Shown: positions 1 to 10,192, counted from the first letter of the stretch. The stretch: 12,850 nt of DNA from Anaeromyces robustus (GCA_002104895.1 MCFG01000344.1:64001-76850), one strand, 5' to 3'. A program made the numbers and translations. The notes: generated by a model from the letters alone, not told the origin.

Positions 1-360
1 AAAATAAAAAATAAAAATACTTATACCTTATTTTTCGGCATATCCACTTTATATTATTATTAGAAAAAAAATAATTATTAAAGAGACTTCATAAATTAAC
101 ATTATCAGTGAGCATAATGTTGTATTTTTTAACCAAGTAAGAATAATTAGTGCCATAGAAAATTTATAAAAATATTAACATTATGAGTAATGTCCATCTC
201 GGATATGGGTAAGATATCATGGTGTTGTAAAATGCCATTAACATCGCTGTGTATCATTGACAGGCATTTCAATAAGATTGGAAAGAACAAGAACCTCAAA
301 AGAGGGATCCTTATACATTAATAAAAGATTTAGAAGTTTTAAATGGTATAAAGTTGAAAA
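1..360. other. GC-richer island without a recognisable gene
   Basis: This stretch, especially 180-340, has much more G and C than the almost pure A/T DNA that follows, and it lacks long homopolymers, so it may be the edge of a neighbouring gene or a decayed element. On the plus strand a 43-codon open frame runs from ATG at 190 to TAA at 319-321, directly after an in-frame stop at 184. On the minus strand another frame is open over about 35 codons from roughly 350 down to 250. I recognise neither product, and both are short enough to occur by chance. Nothing is assigned. Confidence 0.35.
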
Positions 361-1038
361 TATTGTTTATTATTTTTTTAATGAGTATTATATATTATTA
401 ATTTTATTATTAATAATATTTATTATTTAATTTTTATTTTATTTTATTTTTACTTATTATTTTTTAATTACACTCTAATTTTTTTTTCTTTTTTTACTTT
501 AATATTTTATTTTATTTTTATTTTTATTTTTAATTATTATTAAATTAAATTAAGTTATATCGAATAGTTAAATTATCAATAATATAATAATATATTTATA
601 TAACAATATAATAGTATATTTTAATATTTAATTTTGAATATTAAATTATATCTTAATATAATAAGAAAAAAATTTTTTATTTATTACAAAAAAAAGTTTT
701 TTTTTATACTTTAATATTATTATTAATTAAAATAATTTTTGTTATTTATATTGCTTTATTTAATACATAAAATAACTTATTTAATATGGTATTTTAATAC
801 TAATTTTTTTATATTTATTATATTATTATTTATTAATTATTACTTATATTGTTTTTTTTTTTTTTAAATTTTATTTTATTATAAAGAAAAACAATAAAAT
901 TTATGTATTTATATATATATAGATAAAATTTTGTTATTTACTAATATAATAATCTTTAATATAATTTATATAAGTTATAGAATAGTTGAATATTTTATTG
1001 TGTATGAATTGTAACCCTTGGGGCTATTTTTATAAAAA
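361..1038. other. AT-only intergenic DNA, no feature seen
   Basis: The sequence is composed almost wholly of A and T, with TTATTA and TTTTATTT type runs. I see no coding frame, RNA gene or clear repeat unit. The only GC-bearing spot is around 1010-1025, just outside the inverted repeat that follows. Confidence 0.6.
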
Positions 1039-1623
1039 TTTAAATTTATTTTTATAATATTTTCCCATTAACATTTATAACATTAAATTGATTTTTATAT
1101 TAAAAATAAAAAAGAAAAAAAAAAATTTTTTTTTGTGTAATTCAAATAAAAAAATTTTTTTTTTATTTTTTGTGTAATTCAAACAAAAAATCTTTTTTAT
1201 TTTTTTTTTAAGATATACAAAGTTAAATATTAAAATATATTATTATATTATTACATAAATATATTAATATTATTATTGATTATTTAACATATCCATATAA
1301 TTTAACATAATTTAATCCTTTTTTTTTTATAATATCAACTTTAAATTTATTTATAATAATTTAAAGGTATACAAATTAAAAAAAAATTTTTTTTAGTATT
1401 TATTTAAATTCAATATATTTTTACCATTTTTATTTTAGTGTTTAAATAATTAATATATATATAAATCATAAAAAAAAAAAAAAACACAAAATATTAAAAC
1501 AAAAAAGATATTAAAAAGAAAATCTAGATAATCATTATATATAATAATTAATAATATTGGAGGGTATTTAAGTAGTATAGTAATATTTAAAAAAAAGTAA
1601 AAATTCACAATATTACTTAATTC
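1039..1623 (+). repeat. Left arm of a large near-perfect inverted repeat
   Basis: The arm starts at TTTAAATTT and ends at AATTC. Its reverse complement is found at 1686-2278 with only a few differences: one substitution near 1063 (TTTCCC against TTTTCC in the other arm) and a small length difference near 1590-1601. Inside the arm the 15-mer TTTGTGTAATTCAAA occurs twice (1132-1146 and 1169-1183); its complements lie at 2134-2148 and 2171-2185. Base composition is almost pure A/T and no coding frame is visible. A transcript across both arms would fold into a long hairpin. Possible origins are inverted duplication by template switching, a foldback element, or an assembly or sequencing foldback artefact. 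I see no target-site duplication around it. Confidence 0.85.
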
Positions 1624-1628
1624 ATAAC

Positions 1629-1669
1629 ATTTCTATAAAAATCAGTATAAGAATGATAAATTTTACTTT
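1629..1669 (+). repeat. 41-bp segment in the loop, copied inverted at 2276-2316
   Basis: The loop sequence from ATTTCTATAAAAATCAG to GATAAATTTTACTTT has an exact reverse complement straddling the outer end of the right arm. No corresponding copy lies outside the left arm. The order is therefore arm, loop segment, inverted arm, inverted loop segment, which a simple hairpin duplication does not produce. Confidence 0.8.
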
Positions 1670-1685
1670 TAATTCTCTAATTGTG

Positions 1686-2278
1686 GAATTAAGTAATATT
1701 GTGAATTTATTGGTTTTTTCTTTTTTAAAATATTACTATACTACTTAAATACCCTCCAATATTATTAATTATTATATATAATGATTATCTAGATTTTCTT
1801 TTTAATATCTTTTTTGTTTTAATATTTTGTGTTTTTTTTTTTTTTTTATGATTTATATATATATTAATTATTTAAACACTAAAATAAAAATGGTAAAAAT
1901 ATATTGAATTTAAATAAATACTAAAAAAAATTTTTTTTTAATTTGTATACCTTTAAATTATTATAAATAAATTTAAAGTTGATATTATAAAAAAAAAAGG
2001 ATTAAATTATGTTAAATTATATGGATATGTTAAATAATCAATAATAATATTAATATATTTATGTAATAATATAATAATATATTTTAATATTTAACTTTGT
2101 ATATCTTAAAAAAAAAATAAAAAAGATTTTTTGTTTGAATTACACAAAAAATAAAAAAAAAATTTTTTTATTTGAATTACACAAAAAAAAATTTTTTTTT
2201 TTCTTTTTTATTTTTAATATAAAAATCAATTTAATGTTATAAATGTTAATGGAAAAATATTATAAAAATAAATTTAAA
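1686..2278 (-). repeat. Right arm of the large inverted repeat
   Basis: This is the reverse complement of 1039-1623, running from GAATTAAGTAATATTGTGAA to AAATTTAAA. It is separated from the left arm by a 62-bp loop (1624-1685). Near identity over about 585 bp of low-complexity sequence suggests a young event or ongoing homogenisation. It is bracketed by a 41-bp inverted pair (1629-1669 and 2276-2316), so this arm alone has the form of a segment that recombination could flip. Confidence 0.85.
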
Positions 2279-2316
2279 GTAAAATTTATCATTCTTATAC
2301 TGATTTTTATAGAAAT
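2276..2316 (-). repeat. Inverted copy of the 41-bp loop segment
   Basis: This is the exact reverse complement of 1629-1669. It overlaps the last three bases of the right arm and extends outside it. With the loop copy it brackets the right arm. Confidence 0.8.
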
Positions 2317-3145
2317 TTCTATTTACTATTCATTACACATTTTTATTTTAATATTACTTTTTTAATATTACTTTATTTGATAATTTAACAATATTAAAAA
2401 AAAAAATTTTTTTTTTTAATATATTATATTCATTATTATTATTATTTTTTTTTCGAAAATATAAAATTTAATAAATATTAAAGTTTAAATAAAAAAATTG
2501 TTATTCCAGTTTTAATTATGATATTTGAAAAAAAGAAAAAAAAAATTTTTTTTTAAAAAAATTTAATATAAAATTATAAACTAATTATAATTATAATAAA
2601 TAAGCTTTAGCCAAATTGAATAAATTTATCATTGTTTAAATTAAATGAGATAAAAAAAATTTTTTTAATACATTAACAAAAAAGTAAAAAAAGAAAAAAA
2701 AATTAATAAAAAGAATGATAATATAATAATAAAAAGAACAATGATATAATATTTATGGTGAAAAAAAAAGGATTCACTATTTCAAATCAATATGAAAAAC
2801 TAATAATTTGCTTATATTAAAATTTTCTTTTCTTTCTCTTTCTCTTTTTTTTTATATATAAAAAGAACAATTTTTTTTCTTATTTTATTTTTCAAATTAA
2901 ACAATAAAATTAAAAAAAATTAAAATATAAAATATAAAAAAAAAAAAAAAATAAATAAATAAGTAGAAAAGAAAGATAATTCAAAATTTTCTATAAATAT
3001 AAAATTATATTATTTTAATCTATTAAATATAAATTATATAATAAAAGAAAATTTTTAATATTAATAATACAATAAATATTTTAAATATTTATAAAAAAAA
3101 TAAAATAATTATAATTTATTTTATTTTACCGTATTACCATTAAAA
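2317..3145 (+). promoter_or_regulatory. Upstream region of the 1389-codon gene, with pyrimidine tract and TATA-like run
   Basis: An 829-bp AT-rich region lies before the start codon at 3146. It holds a CT-rich tract at about 2824-2850 followed directly by TATATATAAAAA at 2853-2864, some 280 bp upstream of the ATG. This is the only place here where a pyrimidine stretch abuts a TATA-like run, so it is my best candidate for the core promoter. In DNA this rich in A/T such a match has little specificity. The rest is A/T runs. The start context is ACCATTAAAAATG. Confidence 0.3.
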
Positions 3146-6100
3146 ATGAATTGGAAATATTTTATTTTAATTTTCACTTATATCATTATAACATATTGTG
3201 AATATGTTGATTTCGCTTCAGAAGAACTTGCTGCTTTAATTTTAGCCGCTGCTAATCCTGATGGTTCTATTGCTACTGAAATTATTCCTGAAAATAATCC
3301 AAAAAATGAAACTAGACCAATTACTATCGATGTTTCTAGTCTTGGAAGAGGTGGTGAATTAATGAATATCCAACAAATTATTCCAAGTTTAAGAAATTTA
3401 GAAGGAGATAAATTAAATAAAAAATTTAAAGAATTATATGATCTTGCTAATAGAGTTTATAATAGATTTATAGATCCTGCCGCTGATCAAGTTGAAAATA
3501 TAAATGGATATGATGTTCTTCGTTATATAATTTTTAATGAAGATGAAAAAACTGGTGCTTTTGATTCTATTGGATTATGTAATAATGATGTAAAAACAAG
3601 AATCATGTTTGTTCCTAATGATTCTGCTATAACTATGATGAAACATTTTATAGCTGATGCAGATTATGATGATTTTTTTGATATCGATATTAATAATTTT
3701 GATAAATTAAATAAAAAAATCAAATCATCTTGGAAATCAGATTATTTCACTCTTCCATCTGAAGAACTAAGTAAAGTATTAACTATAAAATGTATTCAAA
3801 CTTATGCCTGTAAATTTAATTTCATGTTTGAAGATAAATCTGAAGAAGAAATAAATAATCAAATTAATAGTATTTCATTTAACATTATTGAAACTACTGA
3901 TAAAAATAATAACAAATATTATAGTTTACTTATTAATAAGGATATCGAATACCAAATAATTTATGCTTTCACTATTAAATATGATGGAAATAAATATAGT
4001 ACTGATGAAAGATTCCCTGCTAGATTAGTTGATTATAATGAAATTGGTAAAACTGTAGAACAATATCATATGAATCATAATGAAAAAAGTAATGAAATAG
4101 AAAGAGATGGTATTAATCTTATTGCTGCATGTGGTATTGACTTTGTAGTCGGAAAAGATAATGATAAACAATATTTATTACCTGAAGATTACATTTCAAA
4201 AGATGGTAATGAAATTAAGATGGATTCTGTTAAGGATATTTTAATAACTGCTAATTTTGCTAATAATAAAGATTTCAAAACTTTCAATAAAAATGGAAAA
4301 AATCTTATTTGTGATAGATATGATATATCTTATGCCACTACTAAAATGGAAACTAAACGTTTCATTGAAAAAAGATTAAATTATAGAGAAACTGATAGTT
4401 TATCAGATAATCAATTAATGGATTTAAATGCTCTTTTCCAAATCATGGCTCTTAAAGATTTATTTATTGATCCAATGGAACATTTAGTCAATGGTATGTT
4501 ACATTATACGAATACTCCTGAATATTTATCTCAAATATCAGATTTTGAAGAATCAAGATATTTAGCAGCATATACTCAAACTAAATTAAATAAAAGATTG
4601 GGATCTAAATCTAAAGGTTTAAAAAACTTTGCTGCTCCTGTTACTTCTTATGATTTAAAAGGTGCTACTTTAAAAGCTGATGAAATATTAAAAAATAATG
4701 GTAATGTATTTTCAAAAAGAAATTTACCATCTTTTGAATTAGTCAAAAGAGATTCAGAATCTGAACAAAAGAAATTAATTAAACAATGGATGGATATTGT
4801 AGATACATATGAAGATATTATCAAATCTGCAGACATGAATTTCATGGAAGATAGTAAAACATTTTTAGCTAGTTTTTATGAAGTATTATTAGAATTTAAT
4901 AATCGTCAAATTTATGATATTGTAGATGAAATACAATCCAAAAAAGATAATAATAATGATGATGATGATAATATGTTTATTAATGAAGAAGATCCATTTA
5001 AAGTTGTTAAAAGTAATATGCAAGACATTTTACTTTTAGAAAATTATTTCCAAAAATGTTTAAGATTACATTTAGAAAAATATGGTATGGAAACTTTATT
5101 AGATGAAAATGGTAGATATTTATTTAGAAATTTACCTGATATTAGTGTTGAAGCTAGTAAAAATATTAATATTCTTAATAATTTATATGAAACTACATTA
5201 GAAGACATTTTTGATTTAATTGATGATGTTTTATTATCTGAGGATATTGATAATACTTTAAGATATGGAAATACTGTCGAAGATATTTCTAAAAATAAAA
5301 GAAGTGAACAATCTGAATATTTAGAAATTGATGGTGATTATATTGTTGATGAAATTAATATAATTGAACACAAAGATTTACCTATTAAAGATAGATTAAG
5401 AAATTTACTTATTGATATTAATTCTATAATAACTTCAATTGAAATTCATAATAATGATGAAAATGAACCAATTAATGGATCTGACACATTTAATATTATT
5501 AATGGAGCATTAATTAATAAATATAAAGAGGCTTATCCAGATGATAAAGAAATCCAAGGAATGATTGATAATGAAGTTACAAATGAAAATGAAAAAGAAA
5601 ATTCATCGAAAGGTAAATTAAAGCTTAAACGTATTTTAAATAATATTGAAGATAATGATTTAAATGAATATATCATTAATAATGTTGATTCTAAATATTA
5701 TTTAAAGCGTATTTTCTCTCGTATGAGATTAGAAATCACTGCAAATGCAAAAAAAAATACTGATCCTGATGATAAATATGGATTAGGTTATATTGATAAA
5801 GAAACTATTACAAAAATACAAAAATTATGTGATAAAATCTACGTAAAATTGGATAAATATTTAATTAAGTCTGAACCAGAAGATAATGAAGAAGAAGGTG
5901 AACATTTACTTGAACTTATTAGTAATTATAATGATTTAGTAGGATATATTTATTCTCTTAGTATTATAAATTATAATTTATATTTTATTGATTTTGTTGA
6001 TTCTACCGATATAACAGAAAGAATGAATTATATATTTGTAAGAAATCTTATTGATGCTATAAATAAAACAATTAAAAGTAATCCTGAACTTTTTAAAAAT

Positions 6101-7315
6101 GGAGTATCTGATTTCTATGAAGTGGTAAGAAAAGTAGGTAATGGAGAAATATATCAATATGGTAATAAGGTACTTTATGAACCTACAGCAGATGATTTTA
6201 AGAGAATTTTAGTAGATGATGAAAATATTGAATATGCAAGTGATGGCTTAAAAATAATTATTAGTAAAATTAAACCTGAACAATATGTTGATTTTGAAAA
6301 GGCCATAGCATTGAAAAAAAGTATTATAAAATGTCAACCTCCAACATTTAGAGTTCAAGATGAAATTGAAGATTATGAATATTTATATGGTGAAATTCTT
6401 AAATATACTAATAGTAAAATTGTTTGTACAAAGTTAGTTGAATCTGCTGATACTACTTTATATAGAAGTTTCTATAATTTTATGCGTGTAGTAGGAGAAG
6501 TTGATGATCATGTAGATTTAAATAACATTGATAATGATGAAAAAACAGGCGAAATAGATTTTTCCACCATATATAAGGATGACAATGGTAACCCTATTGA
6601 AAATAAATGTTCTACCTTGTTTCATTTTATAGAAAGAACCTATACTGATGTAATGGAATCAATGGTCCAAGGAGCAGTTGAAAATGGTTATGTAGAAGAA
6701 GATGAAGATGGTAATTATACCTATTTGGGTAGAAAAGAAGATAGTAATCTCCAAAAGAGATATTTAAATAAGTTATACAAAAATTTCAATAAAACTAAAA
6801 GTACTGTCAATTTAAAAAAAAGAAACGATCTTTATAAACGTATTAGTGATGCTGAATTTGATTCTAGAGTTAGACAAGCAGTGAATATGGGAAGATCAAT
6901 AGATTATGCACATCGTATGGCAACCAAACAAAGCACTACTAACCTTAAAAGTGTTGCATATTCAGATAGAAGTAGTAATGGTAATGAAGTTTTATCTACT
7001 GAAATTATTAAATCTTCTGGTTCATTATATTCTACGAAAATATCAGTAAGATCGGAAATCCGTACAGGTGTGTTAACTTCTGTAATTAAAGAATCTAACA
7101 CTTTTGTAAAAGAAGGAGAAGTAATGGGAAGAGTTGATCGTGTTAAATATAGAAATACTGATTTAGATGGTACCAAAGATTATGTAGTAAGTGAAAATGT
7201 TGTTTCAGATAGTAAAATTACTACTCAAAGAGGTGGAGGTAGAAACGGAAAAAAAGTAAAGAAAATGGGTAAATTAAAAAAAACAATGGGAAGATCAAGA
7301 AACAATAGACATTAA
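3146..7315 (+). CDS. Large secreted Asn/Asp/Lys-rich protein of unknown function
   Basis: Complete intronless frame of 1389 residues ending in TAA. I do not recognise the family. Residues 1-18 (MNWKYFILIFTYIIITYC) look like a signal peptide: one Lys, then a hydrophobic aromatic/Ile core with likely cleavage after Cys18. No other membrane segment is evident. The body is rich in Asp, Glu, Asn, Lys and Ile and probably mostly helical. An Asn/Asp run lies at about residues 602-612 (DNNNDDDDN). The last 30 residues are strongly basic (GGGRNGKK, then repeated KK and R), a sharp charge switch from the acidic body that could bind polyanions or the cell wall. Residues about 125-180 contain TRIMFVPNDSA, faintly like the FAS1 fasciclin signature, but this is too weak to assign. 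No fungal dockerin, glycoside hydrolase or transmembrane signature is seen. The mature protein probably acts outside the cell or in the secretory pathway. Its middle is duplicated at 8223-9646. The first ATG was chosen because the signal peptide begins there. Confidence 0.85.
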   Translation: MNWKYFILIFTYIIITYCEYVDFASEELAALILAAANPDGSIATEIIPENNPKNETRPITIDVSSLGRGGELMNIQQIIPSLRNLEGDKLNKKFKELYDLANRVYNRFIDPAADQVENINGYDVLRYIIFNEDEKTGAFDSIGLCNNDVKTRIMFVPNDSAITMMKHFIADADYDDFFDIDINNFDKLNKKIKSSWKSDYFTLPSEELSKVLTIKCIQTYACKFNFMFEDKSEEEINNQINSISFNIIETTDKNNNKYYSLLINKDIEYQIIYAFTIKYDGNKYSTDERFPARLVDYNEIGKTVEQYHMNHNEKSNEIERDGINLIAACGIDFVVGKDNDKQYLLPEDYISKDGNEIKMDSVKDILITANFANNKDFKTFNKNGKNLICDRYDISYATTKMETKRFIEKRLNYRETDSLSDNQLMDLNALFQIMALKDLFIDPMEHLVNGMLHYTNTPEYLSQISDFEESRYLAAYTQTKLNKRLGSKSKGLKNFAAPVTSYDLKGATLKADEILKNNGNVFSKRNLPSFELVKRDSESEQKKLIKQWMDIVDTYEDIIKSADMNFMEDSKTFLASFYEVLLEFNNRQIYDIVDEIQSKKDNNNDDDDNMFINEEDPFKVVKSNMQDILLLENYFQKCLRLHLEKYGMETLLDENGRYLFRNLPDISVEASKNINILNNLYETTLEDIFDLIDDVLLSEDIDNTLRYGNTVEDISKNKRSEQSEYLEIDGDYIVDEINIIEHKDLPIKDRLRNLLIDINSIITSIEIHNNDENEPINGSDTFNIINGALINKYKEAYPDDKEIQGMIDNEVTNENEKENSSKGKLKLKRILNNIEDNDLNEYIINNVDSKYYLKRIFSRMRLEITANAKKNTDPDDKYGLGYIDKETITKIQKLCDKIYVKLDKYLIKSEPEDNEEEGEHLLELISNYNDLVGYIYSLSIINYNLYFIDFVDSTDITERMNYIFVRNLIDAINKTIKSNPELFKNGVSDFYEVVRKVGNGEIYQYGNKVLYEPTADDFKRILVDDENIEYASDGLKIIISKIKPEQYVDFEKAIALKKSIIKCQPPTFRVQDEIEDYEYLYGEILKYTNSKIVCTKLVESADTTLYRSFYNFMRVVGEVDDHVDLNNIDNDEKTGEIDFSTIYKDDNGNPIENKCSTLFHFIERTYTDVMESMVQGAVENGYVEEDEDGNYTYLGRKEDSNLQKRYLNKLYKNFNKTKSTVNLKKRNDLYKRISDAEFDSRVRQAVNMGRSIDYAHRMATKQSTTNLKSVAYSDRSSNGNEVLSTEIIKSSGSLYSTKISVRSEIRTGVLTSVIKESNTFVKEGEVMGRVDRVKYRNTDLDGTKDYVVSENVVSDSKITTQRGGGRNGKKVKKMGKLKKTMGRSRNNRH

Positions 7316-7461
7316 AAAAAAAATAAAAATTAAATGAAATAAAATGAAATGATATATAATATTATATGTATTTATGGGGAAATAATAAATATAATAAAAA
7401 AAATAAAAATAAAAATAATAATAAAATAAAAAAAATTAAAAAAAAAAATAAATAAAAAATA

Positions 7462-8187
7462 AAAATAAAATAAAATAAAATAAAATAAAATAAAATAAAA
7501 TAAAAATAAAATAAAATAAAATAAAATAAAATAAAATAAAATAAAATAAAATAAAATAAAATAAAATAAAATAAAATAAAATAAAATAAAATAAAATAAA
7601 ATAAAATAAAATAAAATAAAATAAAATAAAATAAAATAAAATAAAATAAAATAAAATAAAATAAAATAAAATAAAATAAAATAAAATAAAATAAAATAAA
7701 ATAAAATAAAATAAAATAAAATAAAATAAAATAAAATAAAATAAAATAAAATAAAATAAAATAAAATAAAATAAAATAAAATAAAATAAAATAAAATAAA
7801 ATAAAATAAAATAAAATAAAATAAAATAAAATAAAATAAAATAAAATAAAATAAAATAAAATAAAATAAAATAAAATAAAATAAAATAAAATAAAATAAA
7901 ATAAAATAAAATAAAATAAAATAAAATAAAATAAAATAAAATAAAATAAAATAAAATAAAATAAAATAAAATAAAATAAAATAAAATAAAATAAAATAAA
8001 ATAAAATAAAATAAAATAAAATAAAATAAAATAAAATAAAATAAAATAAAATAAAATAAAATAAAATAAAATAAAATAAAATAAAATAAAATAAAATAAA
8101 ATAAAATAAAATAAAATAAAATAAAATAAAATAAAAATAAAATAAAATAAAATAAAATAAAATAAAATAAAATAAAATAAAATAAAA
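7462..8187. repeat. (TAAAA)n pentanucleotide tandem array, about 145 units
   Basis: This is an array of about 726 bp with unit TAAAA. It is almost perfect apart from single extra A residues near 7502-7506 and 8132-8136; between them some 630 bp are uninterrupted. Ragged A-rich sequence lies on both sides (7316-7461 and 8188-8216). It starts within 150 bp of the stop codon of the preceding gene and ends just where homology of the truncated duplicate begins, so it sits at the duplication breakpoint. Pentamer periodicity keeps some frames open on the minus strand, giving a meaningless FILFY-type repeat translation. Confidence 0.95.
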
Positions 8188-8222
8188 AAAAAAAAAAATA
8201 AAAAAAAAATGAAGTAAATTAG

Positions 8223-9646
8223 CAATCAGGTCAATTCAATCTCCCTTCTGAAGAACTTAGTAAAGTATTGACTTTAAAATGTATTCAAACTTATTCCTGT
8301 AAATTTAATTTCATGTTCGAAGATAAATCTGAAGAAGAAATAAATAATCAAATTAATAGTATTTCATTTAACATTATTGAAACTACTGATAAAAATAATA
8401 ACAAATATTATAGTTTACTTATTAATAAGGATATTGATTACCAAATAATTTATGATTTCACTATTAAATATGATGGAAATAAATATAGTACTGATGAAAA
8501 ATTCCCTGCTAGATTACTTAGTTATAATGATATTGGTAAAACTGTAGAACAATATCATATGAATCATAATGAAAAAAGTAATGAAATAGAAAGAGATGGT
8601 ATTAATCTTATTGCTGCATGTGGTATTGACTTTGTCGTTGGAAAAGATAATGATAAACAATATTTATTACCTGAAGATTACATTACAAAAGATGGTAATG
8701 AAATTAAGATAGATTCTGTTAAAGATATTTTATTAACTGCTGATTTTGCTAATAATAAAGATTTCAAAACTTTCAATAAAAATGGAAAAAATCTTATTTG
8801 TGATAGATATGATATATCTTATGCCACTACTAAAATGGAAACTAAACGTTTCATTGAAAAAAGATTAAATTATAGAGAAACTGATAGTTTATCAGATAAT
8901 CAATTAATGGATTTAAATGCTCTTTTCCAAATCATGGCTCTTAAAGATTTATTTATTGATCCAATGGAACATTTAGTCAATGGTATGTTACATTATACGA
9001 ATACTCCTGAATATTTATCTCAAATATCAGATTTTGAAGAATCAAGATATTTAGCAGCATATACTCAAACTAAATTAAATAAAAGATTGGGATCTAAATC
9101 TAAAGGTTTAAAAAACTTTGCTGCTCCTGTTACTTCTTATGATTTAAAAGGTGCTACTTTAAAAGCTGATGAAATATTAAAAAATAATGGTAATGAATTT
9201 TCAAAAAGAAATTTACCATCTTTCGAATTAGTCAAAAGAGATTCAGAATCTGAACAAAAGAAATTAATTAAACAATGGATGGATATTGTAGATACTTATG
9301 AAGATATTATCAAATCTGCAGACATGAATTTCATGGAAGATAGTAAAACATTTTTAGCTAGTTTTTATGAAGTATTATTAGAATTTAATAATCGTCAAAT
9401 TTATGATATTGTAGATGAAATACAATCCAAAAAAGATAATAATAATGATGATGATGATAATATGTTTATTAATGAAGAAGATCCATTTAAAGTTGTTAAA
9501 AGTAATATGCAAGACATTTTACTTTTAGAAAATTATTTCTTAAAATGTTTAAGATTACATTTAGAAAAATATGGTATGGAAACTTTATTAGATGAAAATG
9601 GTAGATATTTATTTAGAAATTTACCTGATATCGGTGTTGAAGCTAG
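8223..9646 (+). pseudogene. Truncated duplicate of the middle of the 3146-7315 gene
   Basis: It aligns without indels, at a constant offset of 4489, to 3734-5157 of the upstream gene (about residues 197-671). Over the 1378 bp compared I count 26 substitutions, about 98% identity. The frame is open, but an in-frame stop lies just upstream at 8220-8222 and there is no ATG near the 5' edge, signal peptide, C-terminal half or basic tail. The left edge meets the TAAAA array and the right edge is cut in the GVEAS codons by an LTR. Beyond that the frame runs 21 codons into the LTR and stops at 9708-9710. Nearly all substitutions change an amino acid (about 15 residue changes), as expected without selection. 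They cluster in the first 480 bp, and 8743-9195 is identical to the parent. It probably makes no functional secreted protein. Confidence 0.9.
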
Positions 9647-9935
9647 TGTAACGAACTTAGTGAGAAATTCACTAGGTTGTTGTAGTATTTCAATAATTAA
9701 AATAAAATAAACAAACAAAATAAATAACACAATATTAAAACATAATGTTCATGGATTCATTTTGTATTTTATTTAATATTTAAATATTTAATATTTTTCT
9801 TATTAATAATGACTCAAAGAGTAAAAATAATATTAATACATTTCTTTTATATTCAAGACTTATTCTAAATCATTACGTGATTGGTTTACTTATTTAAATA
9901 ACAAAATATTTAATTATTTAACTATTACTATAATT

Positions 9936-10108
9936 AAGTGAATACATAATTAGTATCTAAATAAAATCGTATTTATATCTAAGTGAACGAATAACTAATA
10001 TCTAAATAAATCTAACTAAGTGAATGAATAATTATAGACTAAATAATTCTATTAATAAAATAAGTAAATGAACAAATGTATTAATAACTAAATAAATGAA
10101 TAATTTTC
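9936..10108. repeat. Degenerate subrepeats inside the LTR
   Basis: Four loosely similar units of about 37-47 bp start at 9936, 9981, 10018 and 10062, each opening with AAGTGAAT, AAGTGAAC or AAGTAAAT and carrying CTAAATAAA later. The same array lies in the other LTR, 1086 bp to the right (11022-11194). Repeated short blocks in LTRs are often promoter or enhancer elements; here that role is inference. Confidence 0.5.
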
Positions 10109-10119
10109 CAAATCAAAAA

Positions 10120-10192
10120 GGTAAAAGTAGGATTCGAACCAGTGATATCTATGATAAAGGTAGAAGTAGTTACCGTTGAGCCACGAAGTTCC
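10120..10192 (-). promoter_or_regulatory. tRNA-like segment with Pol III A and B boxes in the LTR
   Basis: On the minus strand TGGCTCAACGG (10173-10183) matches the A-box consensus TRGYNNARNNG at every defined position. GGTTCGAATCC (10130-10140) contains a perfect B-box (GWTCRANNC). The start-to-start spacing of 44 nt is that of a normal class I tRNA. A TTTTT run follows at 10115-10119, as for a Pol III terminator. A D-arm (GTGG with CTAC) and an anticodon stem of four to five pairs can be drawn, with TTA in the anticodon place. Only two of five T-stem pairs form and the acceptor ends do not pair, so this is not a working tRNA gene but a tRNA-derived or tRNA-mimicking promoter. Confidence 0.65.

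Noticed and set aside
3590-3690. Fasciclin (FAS1) domain in the secreted protein
   Set aside because: Only one short patch (FVPNDSA) resembles the family signature; the second conserved block could not be found, so no domain was assigned.
4648-4845. Short minus-strand frames opposite the large gene and its copy (also 6904-7176 and 9533-9730)
   Set aside because: They are antisense to a clear coding frame or cross a pseudogene/LTR border, and have no recognisable product.
7362-8225. A 287-residue minus-strand frame of repeated FILFY
   Set aside because: It is a translation of the TAAAA tandem array; period-5 DNA without G or C leaves frames open by chance. There is no gene-like sequence outside the repeat.
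8268-9710. An independent 480-residue gene
   Set aside because: Its supposed first codon is a TTG inside a region that aligns with the middle of the upstream gene, and its last 21 codons lie in the LTR. It is a truncated pseudogene.
9936-10108. CRISPR-like array
   Set aside because: Units are degenerate, AT-rich and without distinct spacers, and they sit in an LTR of a eukaryotic element.
10120-10192. A functional tRNA gene
   Set aside because: A and B boxes are excellent, but the T stem has only two pairs, the acceptor arms do not pair, and base 37 and the stem next to the anticodon are wrong. It also exists in each LTR copy.
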